Assembly (NCBI GenBank): GCA_964620095.1
Contig: CAZUGT010000145.1
Span: 1-5,795, forward strand
Direction of reading: 5' to 3'
Origin: JAJDXO01 sp964620095
Lineage (GTDB): Bacteria > Pseudomonadota > Alphaproteobacteria > Rhodospirillales > UBA2165
DNA length: 5,795 nucleotides
The position numbers were made by a program, and so were the translations under genes. A model generated the notes under the pieces. The model was not told the DNA's origin. It did not search any database and worked only from the letters and a program-made list of their open reading frames with translations. Numbering within the stretch: the stretch's first letter is position 1; every line of letters begins with the position of its first letter. This document shows positions 1 to 5,795 of this stretch, in pieces.

Positions 1-151
1 ATGGACATTTATAGGCATTTGATGGCCTGGTTAAATTCCAATTCTGCGTTTTTTGGGCGCTTTCCGGCCCGCGGGAACCCCTGGCGAATCCATGGGGCGG
101 CGCCCGCGGACGATGCTCCCTTATCCATATGTGCGATTGGCCGCGCTTCGC

Positions 152-185
152 CACCCCCTCACCCAGCTTCGGGGGGGAGGGGGTG
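152..185. repeat. Palindromic intergenic repeat (9-bp perfect stem)
   Basis: CACCCCCTC at 152-160 pairs perfectly with GAGGGGGTG at 177-185. The 16-nt loop could pair further through its own CCC and GGG runs. No T-run follows, so it does not look like an intrinsic terminator. A C/G-rich hairpin of this form in non-coding DNA is typical of dispersed REP-like elements, though the copy number in the genome is unknown. Confidence 0.55.
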
Positions 186-190
186 CAAAA

Positions 191-267
191 TTACCACGGA
201 GCGCACGGAGATCACGGAGCGGATTCGGGTGTAGATACTCCGTGTCCCCGGTGGTCTCCGTGGTGAA
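191..267. repeat. MITE-like palindrome built from CACGGAG units
   Basis: The left arm has CACGGAG three times with an exact 9-bp period (195-201, 204-210, 213-219). The right arm has the reverse complement CTCCGTG at 238-244 and 256-262, 18 bp apart, with a degenerate unit between them. The outer ends TTACCACGGAG and CTCCGTGGTGAA also mirror each other, giving a long imperfect hairpin with a loop of about 18 nt (220-237). Similar ACCACGGAG repeats are common between genes in many bacteria (from general knowledge). No transposase is present, so a non-autonomous repeat or structured RNA element is the most that can be said. Confidence 0.6.
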
Positions 268-275
268 TATCCTGG

Positions 276-314
276 ATGCCCCGGACTTGCGCCGGGGCAT
301 GACGAGTTTTTTTT
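276..314 (+). repeat. GC-rich palindrome followed by T8, REP-like or terminator-like
   Basis: ATGCCCCGG (276-284) and CCGGGGCAT (292-300) form a perfect 9-bp stem with a 7-nt loop. Eight T residues follow at 307-314 after a 6-nt gap. The gap makes it a weak intrinsic terminator in the plus direction, and no plus-strand gene is visible just upstream. The motif resembles the GGATGCCCCGG...CCGGGGCATGACG palindromes scattered through alphaproteobacterial intergenic DNA, so a repeat element is the preferred reading. Confidence 0.5.
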
Positions 315-388
315 CAGCGACGCGTTACGACAAACACGCCGACACTCCTATCCGCCGTTTTCATCGCCGCAACACTCCTAGATCGGGT

Positions 389-429
389 CATGTTTTGACA
401 GAACCACGGCGCGGTTTCGTCAAACCATG
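389..429. repeat. 17-bp imperfect inverted repeat downstream of the Rrf2 gene
   Basis: CATGTTTTGACAGAACC (389-405) and GGTTTCGTCAAACCATG (413-429) are inverted copies matching at 14 of 17 positions around a 7-nt centre. Each arm contains a TTGAC core. No T-run follows on either strand, so it is not a standard terminator. It could be an operator for an unseen gene, an end of the Rrf2 transcript, or a repeat remnant. The function is not known. Confidence 0.4.
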
Positions 430-466
430 TGAATCGGCTCTAGGGCGGCTCAGTCGAGGCCGGACC

Positions 467-916
467 CTAGTTCGCCCCCTGATCCGCCGGGGCGGCGGCG
501 CGGGCTTCCCGCTCTTGGCGCCAGCGCATGGTCTTCAACAGGGTCTCGATGGTAATCGAGCCGAACGTGGCGCGGGCGATATCGTCGATCTCGCCCAGCA
601 CCAGATCGAGGGCTTGGCCGATCTCCGTATCCGCCCCGTCGCCGCTCCCGGTGTCCGACGAGATGTCCTCGAACAGGCTGATCACGTCGAGCAGCGTCAC
701 CCGCCGGGCATTGCCCGAGAACCGGTAGCCGCCGCCGGCGCCGCGCGCCGAGCCCACCAGGCCGGCCCGCCCGAGATCGCGCAGCACCTTGGCGAGATGG
801 TTGCCGGAAATCCCGTAGGCAGCGGCGATGTCGGTGGCCGATAGCTGCTCGTCCGGATTGGCCGCCAATTCGAGAACCGCGTACAGCCCGTAACGAGTGG
901 CCTTTTGAAGCTTCAT
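467..916 (-). CDS. Rrf2-family transcriptional regulator, cysteine-free, BadM-like by context
   Basis: A 149-residue DNA-binding protein of the Rrf2 family. The N-terminus MKLQKATRYGLYAVLELA is the usual family start and fixes the ATG at 916. The winged helix-turn-helix spans about residues 26-54 (SATDIAAAYGISGNHLAKVL), the wing has the family hallmark RGAGGGYRF (58-66), and a helix at about 98-118 should form the dimer. Length is normal. Fe-S members such as IscR, NsrR and RirA bind a cluster with three cysteines after the wing. This protein has no cysteine at all, so it probably senses something else. It lies 12 bp downstream of a GNAT gene on the same strand, with no strong ribosome-binding site in the gap, and the pair is divergent from boxCB. 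In Rhodopseudomonas palustris the Rrf2 protein BadM represses benzoyl-CoA genes and works with the GNAT enzyme BadL. Control of boxCB is inferred from this parallel. Family assignment is firm; the target is not shown. Confidence 0.9.
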   Translation of the reverse strand: MKLQKATRYGLYAVLELAANPDEQLSATDIAAAYGISGNHLAKVLRDLGRAGLVGSARGAGGGYRFSGNARRVTLLDVISLFEDISSDTGSGDGADTEIGQALDLVLGEIDDIARATFGSITIETLLKTMRWRQEREARAAAPADQGAN

Positions 917-928
917 CGGCAGGGCCCG

Positions 929-1438
929 CTAATCAATGGGCTTCTCCAGTTCGATGAACGAACCGGCCATCATGCCCTGGGAACGGAAGAACGACATGTT
1001 GAGCTGGTCGTGGCGCGCCAGCATGGTGCGCACGGTCTTGACCCCGTCGGCGGCAAACCGCCCGCAGATGGCATCGAACAGGGCCGAGCCGACGCCCGCG
1101 ACCCGGCGTTCGTGCACCACGCCGATGGTCAGGATCCAGCCGCAGGGCCGGGAGCCGAATTCCCAGGCGCGCACCTCGCCGACGATGAATCCCAGAAACT
1201 CGTGATCCGGCGATGCGCTCTCGGCGATCAGGAAGTGCTGCCCGGGATGGCGTTCGATTTCGTGAAACGTCTCGCCCCAATAGTCCGGTTTGTGGAGGCC
1301 CGTATTGTCGCCGTCCAGCTCGATAACCAGGGGCAGGTCATCGGCGGTGGCCCGGCGGACCAGGACATCCGCCTCGCCGTCGCCGGTGGCGTGGCGGGTG
1401 GCGTTGTCGTTGGCGAGCAATGTGGTGTCGTCGGTCAT
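929..1438 (-). CDS. GNAT-family N-acetyltransferase, BadL-like by context
   Basis: A 169-residue acetyltransferase of the GNAT fold, expected to move an acetyl group from acetyl-CoA to an amine in the cytoplasm. The domain starts near residue 25 (ADVLVRRATADDLPLVIELD). The acetyl-CoA binding motif A lies at about 103-120: strand LTIGVVHERR, then the RxxGxG loop RVAGVG (112-117) and helix SALFDAICGRF. Motif B follows (VRTMLARHDQLNMSFFRSQGM, about 136-156). The start at 1438 is chosen because the frame open to 1552 would cross the divergent promoter and operator and adds no domain sequence; the ribosome-binding site here is weak. The gene is upstream of the Rrf2 gene (12 bp gap), probably one transcript. 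BadL of R. palustris acetylates aminobenzoates to make the signal for BadM, so a similar role is a reasonable inference. The substrate cannot be read from the sequence; protein or antibiotic acetylation remain possible. Confidence 0.85.
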   Translation of the reverse strand: MTDDTTLLANDNATRHATGDGEADVLVRRATADDLPLVIELDGDNTGLHKPDYWGETFHEIERHPGQHFLIAESASPDHEFLGFIVGEVRAWEFGSRPCGWILTIGVVHERRVAGVGSALFDAICGRFAADGVKTVRTMLARHDQLNMSFFRSQGMMAGSFIELEKPID

Positions 1439-1473
1439 TCGGTCTCGCGGTCCGGCTTGGTGCGATTCGCGTA

Positions 1474-1503
1474 TTGACACAATGGGGCGGTTCGCGGCAT
1501 AAG
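1474..1503 (+). promoter_or_regulatory. Candidate sigma70-type promoter of boxCB
   Basis: A perfect -35 hexamer TTGACA (1474-1479) is followed after 18 bp by CATAAG (1498-1503), which matches TATAAT at four of six positions. Transcription would start near 1510, leaving a leader of about 130 nt before boxC. No gene lies between. The overlap with the palindrome at 1503-1530 fits repression by blocking RNA polymerase. Confidence 0.5.
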
Positions 1504-1530
1504 TAAATAGGTATTTCGGTACCGATTTAC
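1503..1530. promoter_or_regulatory. Candidate operator: 11-6-11 inverted repeat in the boxC/GNAT divergent region
   Basis: GTAAATAGGTA (1503-1513) and TACCGATTTAC (1520-1530) are inverted copies with one mismatch in 11, separated by 6 bp (TTTCGG). It begins at the end of the proposed -10 box of boxCB and covers the expected start site. A weak minus-strand promoter for the GNAT-Rrf2 transcript (TTGCGG at 1552-1547, TAAATC at 1529-1524) would also be covered, which would allow autoregulation. The total length of 28 bp is within the range of Rrf2-family operators. The hexamer GCATAA also occurs on both sides (1497-1502, 1531-1536). The Rrf2 protein is the nearest candidate to bind it; a TetR or MarR protein encoded elsewhere is possible. 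Confidence 0.5.
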
Positions 1531-1638
1531 GCATAACGACAGAAAACCGCAAAATTCAGACGTTTTTGGGAACCCGGGCCGCCTCCATCAAGACATGGCG
1601 GGGCTGGGAATCGGGAGAAGGAAGGACTTGGACCCGTC

Positions 1639-3288
1639 ATGATCGACTTCAGGACCCAACCGGACCAGTACAAGCACTGGAAGCTCAGCTTCGACGGCCC
1701 CGTCGCGACCCTCACCATGGATGTTGACGAGAACGGCGGCCTCGTGGACGGCTACGAACTCAAGCTCAATTCCTACGACCTCGGCGTCGATATCGAGCTC
1801 TATGACATTATCCAGCGGCTGCGATTCGAGCACCCCGAGGTCGGCTGCGTCATGATGACGTCCGGCAAGGACCGGGTGTTCTGCGCCGGCGCCAACATCA
1901 AGATGCTCGGCACCTCGTCCCACGCCTGGAAGGTCAACTTCTGCAAGTTCACCAACGAAACCCGAAACGGAATCGAAGACGCCTCCGAAATCTCCGATCA
2001 GAAATATCTCTGCGTGATCAACGGCGTCGCCGCCGGCGGCGGATACGAGCTCGCGCTCGCCGCCGACCACATCATGCTGGTCGATGACGGCTCGTCGTCG
2101 GTTTCCCTCCCCGAAGTGCCGCTGCTGGCGGTGCTGCCCGGCACCGGCGGGCTGACCCGCGTCGTCGACAAGCGCCACGTGCGCCGCGACCATGCGGACT
2201 ACTTCTGCACCCTCACCGAGGGCATCAAGGGCAAGCGCGCCGTCGACTGGAAACTGGTCGACGAGGTGGTGCCGCGCTCCAAGCTCGAGGAAACCGCCGC
2301 CGCCCGCGCCCAAGAACTGGCCGCCGCCACCAACCGGCCCGAGGACGCCCGCGGCATCGAGCTGACGCCGCTCGACATCGCCTTCTCCGATAACGCCATC
2401 AAGTACGGCACCCTCGACGTGGAGATCGACCGGGGGAATTTTCTCGCGACCGTCACGCTGAAGGCCCCCGGCGAAGCGCCGTCCGCCGACCTCACCGTCA
2501 TTCACGATCAGGGCGCGGCCTACTGGCCGCTCGCCTTCGCCCGCGATCTCGACAATTTCATCATCCACATGCGGACCAACGAGCCCGAGATATCCACCTG
2601 GGTGTTCAAGTCCGTCGGCGACGGCGCCAACGTGGCGGCCGCCGACAAGGCGCTGATGGACAACGCCGATGATTGGCTGGTGCGCGAGATCATCCATTAC
2701 CTGAAACGCACCCTGAAGCGCCTCGACGTCTCGTCCCGCAGCGTCATCACGCTGGTCGAGCCGGGCAGCGCGTTTTCCGGCACCTTCTTCGAATTCGTCC
2801 TCGCCGCCGACCGCTCCTACATGCTGGACGGCAACCTCGAGGGCTCGAACCTGCCGCCCGCCACCATCCGGCTGACGGGCATGAATTTCGGCCATCTCCC
2901 CATGTGCAACGGCCTGTCGCGCATGGAGACCCGCTTCCTCGACGAGAACTCCCGCGTCGAGGACGCCGAGGCCGAGATCGGCAACGACCTGGACGCCGAG
3001 GCCGCCGAAGAACTGGGCCTCGTCACCTTCATCCCGGACGATATCGACTGGGACGACGAAGTGCGCATCGCCATCGAGGAGCGCGCCAGCTTCTCCACCG
3101 ATGCACTGACCGGCATGGAAGCCAGCCTTCGCTTTGCCGGTCCCGAAACCCTGGAGACCAAGATATTCGGCCGGCTCAGTGCGTGGCAGAACTGGATCTT
3201 CCAGCGGCCCAACGCGGTCGGCGACGAGGGGGCATTGAAGCTCTACGGCACCGGGCAGAAGGCTAATTTCAACAAGGAACGGGTATAG
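1639..3288 (+). CDS. boxC: Benzoyl-CoA-dihydrodiol lyase (ring-cleaving 2,3-epoxybenzoyl-CoA dihydrolase)
   Basis: BoxC opens the ring of 2,3-epoxybenzoyl-CoA with two waters, giving 3,4-dehydroadipyl-CoA semialdehyde and formate, in the cytoplasm. The 549 residues match the family length (about 550). The N-terminal half is a crotonase fold: oxyanion-hole segment FCAGANIKML (81-90), the GVAAGGGYELALAADH stretch (129-144) and SLPEVPLLAVLPGTGG (156-171). In the Burkholderia BoxC structure the residues I recall as catalytic are Cys111, Glu146 and Glu168. A constant shift of nine gives Cys102, Glu137 and Glu159 here, all present. The second half (about 260-549) is the family's diverged crotonase-like part. 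A purine-rich stretch AGAAGGAAGGA lies 12 nt before the ATG and supports the start. The gene heads the operon, with boxB 4 bp downstream. No truncation or frameshift is seen. Confidence 0.96.
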   Translation: MIDFRTQPDQYKHWKLSFDGPVATLTMDVDENGGLVDGYELKLNSYDLGVDIELYDIIQRLRFEHPEVGCVMMTSGKDRVFCAGANIKMLGTSSHAWKVNFCKFTNETRNGIEDASEISDQKYLCVINGVAAGGGYELALAADHIMLVDDGSSSVSLPEVPLLAVLPGTGGLTRVVDKRHVRRDHADYFCTLTEGIKGKRAVDWKLVDEVVPRSKLEETAAARAQELAAATNRPEDARGIELTPLDIAFSDNAIKYGTLDVEIDRGNFLATVTLKAPGEAPSADLTVIHDQGAAYWPLAFARDLDNFIIHMRTNEPEISTWVFKSVGDGANVAAADKALMDNADDWLVREIIHYLKRTLKRLDVSSRSVITLVEPGSAFSGTFFEFVLAADRSYMLDGNLEGSNLPPATIRLTGMNFGHLPMCNGLSRMETRFLDENSRVEDAEAEIGNDLDAEAAEELGLVTFIPDDIDWDDEVRIAIEERASFSTDALTGMEASLRFAGPETLETKIFGRLSAWQNWIFQRPNAVGDEGALKLYGTGQKANFNKERV

Positions 3289-3292
3289 AACC

Positions 3293-4711
<1,419 letters not shown>

Positions 4712-4757
4712 GCGGATTCACTAGGAGTAGATGCCCGCGGTCCTCATCATGGAATCA

Positions 4758-4779
4758 CGGGCCGGGTAAACCCGGCCCG
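4758..4779. repeat. Perfect 9-bp palindrome in the spacer between the two boxB tails
   Basis: CGGGCCGGG (4758-4766) and CCCGGCCCG (4771-4779) form a perfect stem around the loop TAAA. There is no T-run after it, so it is not an intrinsic terminator, but it could stabilise the 3' end of the boxCB message. It resembles a REP-type palindrome and occupies the 60-bp spacer that separates the real and duplicated boxB ends. Confidence 0.6.
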
Positions 4780-4782
4780 GGG

Positions 4783-4845
4783 CCGCGGCATCCACGGGCA
4801 GCCCATCGAGTTCGAGTACGTCAGAATCCACTAGGCGGATTCACT
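4783..4845 (+). pseudogene. Duplicated 3' end of boxB (ghost C-terminus with stop)
   Basis: This segment matches 4660-4722, the end of boxB, at 57 of 63 positions with no gaps. It encodes RGIHGQPIEFEYVRIH and a TAG stop (4832-4834), against ...VRLH and TAG in boxB. The six differences fall in four codons: GGC/GGG, GTG/GTC, CGG/AGA are silent and CTT/ATC changes Leu to Ile. The 11 bases after each stop are identical. The offset of 123 bp keeps the boxB frame, and no stop lies between the two TAG codons. There is no start codon or rest of a gene upstream, so it is a remnant, not a gene. It could come from recombination with a diverged boxB allele or from an old local duplication. The repeat itself is certain; its origin is not. 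Confidence 0.85.
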
Positions 4846-4868
4846 GGACCGGACCACCCGTTCCAACG

Positions 4869-4900
4869 AAAAGCCCCGGCAGCGACGCCGGGGCTTTTTT
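4869..4900 (+). terminator. Intrinsic terminator of the boxCB operon
   Basis: AAAAGCCCCGGC (4869-4880) pairs perfectly with GCCGGGGCTTTT (4887-4898) around a 6-nt loop, and the stem runs into six T residues (4895-4900). This is a textbook Rho-independent terminator. It lies after both boxB tails and before the cytochrome b561 gene, so it should end the boxCB message. The A-run before the stem could allow weaker function on the other strand. Confidence 0.92.
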
Positions 4901-4929
4901 GACGGCGGTCAATGTCCGGGCGAGGCTTG

Positions 4930-4945
4930 TGTGAGCTCATTCACA
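4930..4945. promoter_or_regulatory. CRP-type binding site upstream of cytochrome b561 gene
   Basis: TGTGA (4930-4934), six bases (GCTCAT) and TCACA (4941-4945) match exactly the CRP consensus TGTGA-N6-TCACA. It is not an FNR site, which would read TTGAT-N4-ATCAA. It lies 67 bp before the ATG of the cytochrome gene, a position that could suit activation or repression. No convincing -35/-10 pair was found between it and the start. GTGAGCT recurs at 4966-4972. A CRP/FNR-superfamily protein is the expected binder, but which one is unknown. Confidence 0.5.
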
Positions 4946-5012
4946 GTCATATGAGAGCCAAGCTGGTGAGCTAGTCTTCCGGCAGCACGCGACAAACGAC
5001 GAGATTCCGGCC

Positions 5013-5558
5013 ATGGCCCTGCGATCCTCCCCCGCCCGATACGGTTCCCTCGCCCAAGGTCTGCATTGGCTGACCGCGCTGCTGATCGTCTGCCTGTTCA
5101 TCGCCGGCAACGTCATGGACGACCTCGCGGCCGGCCAGAAACTCGCCGTCTACCGGGCCCACGCCGCCGGCGGCATCACCGTGCTGGCACTGACCCTCAT
5201 CCGGCTGATCTGGCGGTTCATGGACCGGGACCGCCCGGAACTGCCGGCCGGCATGTCCGGTCCCGTGCGCTTCGCCGCGCGGGCGGCCCACTGGCTGATC
5301 TATCTGTTGATGCTGGCCGTCACCGGCTCGGGGATCGCCACGCTGGTCGCGAGCGGCCTCGGCGAGATTCTGTTCATGGGCGCGGACCGGCCGATCCCCG
5401 ACCGCATCGGCGTACGGCCCAGGGACGCCCACGAGCTGTTCGCGACGCTTCTGATGTTGCTCTTGATCCTGCACGTCGCCGCCGCCCTCTATCATCACTA
5501 CTTCCGCAAGGACGACGTGCTGCGCCGGATGATGCCGCGCGGCTCTCGAGGCCGTTGA
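5013..5558 (+). CDS. Cytochrome b561 family membrane protein (CybB/YceJ type)
   Basis: A 181-residue integral membrane cytochrome b expected to hold two haems b and pass electrons to or from the quinone pool. Four membrane segments are visible at about 14-34, 48-68, 92-112 and 138-162. Histidines at the usual places are H18 (QGLHWL, helix 1), H50 (YRAHAAGG, helix 2), and H140 (DAHELF) and H154 (LILHVAAALYHH) in helix 4, the likely haem ligands. The start RYGSLAQGLHWLTALL is typical of the family and supports the ATG at 5013, although the ribosome-binding site is weak. E. coli CybB is described as a superoxide:ubiquinone oxidoreductase; whether that applies here is unknown. It is cut off from boxCB by the terminator and has its own upstream CRP-type site, so a link to benzoate metabolism is not supported. 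Confidence 0.93.
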   Translation: MALRSSPARYGSLAQGLHWLTALLIVCLFIAGNVMDDLAAGQKLAVYRAHAAGGITVLALTLIRLIWRFMDRDRPELPAGMSGPVRFAARAAHWLIYLLMLAVTGSGIATLVASGLGEILFMGADRPIPDRIGVRPRDAHELFATLLMLLLILHVAAALYHHYFRKDDVLRRMMPRGSRGR

Positions 5559-5563
5559 CGGAC

Positions 5564-5580
5564 GGCGCCGGCCCGGCGCC
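5564..5580. terminator. Hairpin between convergent genes, possible weak bidirectional terminator
   Basis: GGCGCCG (5564-5570) and CGGCGCC (5574-5580) are a perfect 7-bp inverted repeat with a 3-nt loop. It fills most of the 21-bp gap between the cytochrome stop and the Nudix stop, and its last base is part of the Nudix stop codon. There is no T-run on either strand, so termination would be weak or need Rho. Confidence 0.4.
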
Positions 5581-5795
5581 TAGACCCGCCGGGCGGCCCG
5601 TTCCGCCGCGAATTTACGGATCAGGCGGCCGAGTTCCTTCCGGCCGACGGCCTGCTCGGCCTCTTCGGGCCTATACCAGGCCCGCTCACGCTGATGGGAT
5701 TCGGGGTAATCGTCGGCCTGGTGGACGACCTCCATGGGATAGACCCTGACCCGGCAAGTGTCGCCGCCCTTTTCGGCGCGCTTGGTATAGACGTA
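5580..5795 (-). CDS. Nudix hydrolase, C-terminal part (cut by window edge)
   Basis: The last 71 residues of a protein whose start lies to the right of the window; the frame is open to the edge and ends at TAG (5582-5580). The translation runs from YVYTKRAEKGG through YPMEVVHQADDYPESHQR, then ERAWYRPEEAEQAV and ELGRLIRKFAA. A beta-strand ending in P-x-x-V, then D-x-x-PE-x-x-x-R-x-R-x-W-x-x-x-EEA and a final helix, is the usual C-terminal end of small Nudix hydrolases of the diphosphoinositol-polyphosphate-phosphohydrolase-like type. The catalytic Nudix box (G-x5-E-x7-RE-x2-EE-x-G) would be upstream, outside the window, so activity and substrate cannot be judged. It converges on the cytochrome b561 gene with a gap of 21 bp. 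Confidence 0.85.
   Translation of the reverse strand, partial: YVYTKRAEKGGDTCRVRVYPMEVVHQADDYPESHQRERAWYRPEEAEQAVGRKELGRLIRKFAAERAARRV

Larger units (their letters stand above)
1..466. other. Intergenic region rich in palindromic repeats, no convincing gene
   Basis: No reading frame here looks like a real protein. An ATG-initiated frame from position 1 (77 codons) and one from 53 that runs on through the antisense of the Rrf2 gene have low-complexity, Arg/Pro-rich translations with no recognisable domain. The stretch instead holds several inverted repeats, listed separately. It also has the direct repeat ACACTCCTA at 342-350 and 372-380 (30 bp apart), and a weak stem CTAGGG (440-445) with CCCTAG (465-470) overlapping the stop of the Rrf2 gene. 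On the minus strand, TATAAA near position 10 could be part of a promoter for a gene to the left, but no good -35 box supports it. No tRNA or rRNA is seen. Confidence 0.6.

Noticed and set aside
171..184. Possible G-quadruplex in the G-rich run
   Set aside because: Only two long G-runs are present, short of the four tracts needed, and a hairpin with the facing C-run explains the sequence better.
1..234. 77-codon open frame starting at the first base
   Set aside because: No domain, no visible upstream context, and its second half is repeat DNA. It cannot be supported as a gene.
191..267. CRISPR-like array from the periodic CACGGAG units
   Set aside because: Units are 7 bp with 2-bp gaps and mirror-image arms. 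There are no spacers of CRISPR length and no cas genes.
53..844. Plus-strand open frame of 263 codons across the repeat region and the Rrf2 gene
   Set aside because: It crosses the palindromic repeats and the antisense of a clear Rrf2 gene, and its translation is low-complexity and Arg-rich.
1439..1552. Longer GNAT start at 1552, adding 38 residues
   Set aside because: The extension covers the divergent promoter and palindrome, has no GNAT-like sequence, and the ATG at 1438 gives a normal-length protein.
1575..1610. Leader hairpin or riboswitch before boxC
   Set aside because: Only a short imperfect stem (CCAT with ATGG plus two outer pairs) is found, with no terminator or known aptamer pattern.

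Overview
The window is GC-rich DNA, very probably from an alphaproteobacterium. The GC-rich codon use, the shape of the intergenic palindromes and the kinds of genes fit Rhodospirillales-like bacteria best, but the order is an inference. The core is a two-gene operon for aerobic benzoate breakdown through CoA thioesters (the 'box' pathway). boxC (benzoyl-CoA ring cleavage, 549 aa) is followed 4 bp later by boxB (diiron benzoyl-CoA 2,3-epoxidase, 472 aa). Both look intact and keep their key active-site residues.

Layout from left to right. Positions 1-466 hold no convincing gene but carry a stack of palindromic repeats (152-185, 191-267, 276-314, 389-429). On the minus strand lies a GNAT acetyltransferase gene (929-1438) followed 12 bp later by an Rrf2-family regulator gene (467-916), probably one transcript. 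The divergent region 1439-1638 has a sigma70-like promoter (TTGACA at 1474, CATAAG at 1498). Overlapping the expected start of transcription is an 11-6-11 inverted repeat (1503-1530) that looks like an operator. boxC and boxB follow on the plus strand. After boxB comes an in-frame second copy of the last 16 codons and stop of boxB (4783-4845), separated by a 60-bp spacer with a strong palindrome, then an intrinsic terminator (4869-4900). A cytochrome b561 gene (5013-5558) follows, with a perfect CRP-type palindrome upstream (4930-4945). It converges on the 3' end of a Nudix hydrolase gene (5580 to the right edge, minus strand).

How the genes may work together. A GNAT gene next to an Rrf2 regulator beside a benzoyl-CoA operon resembles the BadL/BadM pair of Rhodopseudomonas palustris. 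There, an acetylated aminobenzoate made by the GNAT enzyme relieves repression by the Rrf2 protein of anaerobic benzoate genes. Here the same kind of pair sits divergently beside the aerobic box operon. The working model is that the Rrf2 protein, which has no cysteine and so cannot carry the usual Fe-S cluster on Cys ligands, binds the 1503-1530 palindrome, and the GNAT enzyme makes or removes its small-molecule signal. This is inference from gene order and family.

The reductase partner boxA, the aldehyde dehydrogenase boxD and a benzoate-CoA ligase are not in the window. The terminator after boxB suggests they are encoded elsewhere. The second unusual feature is the boxB 'ghost' C-terminus, whose differences from the real one are nearly all synonymous.
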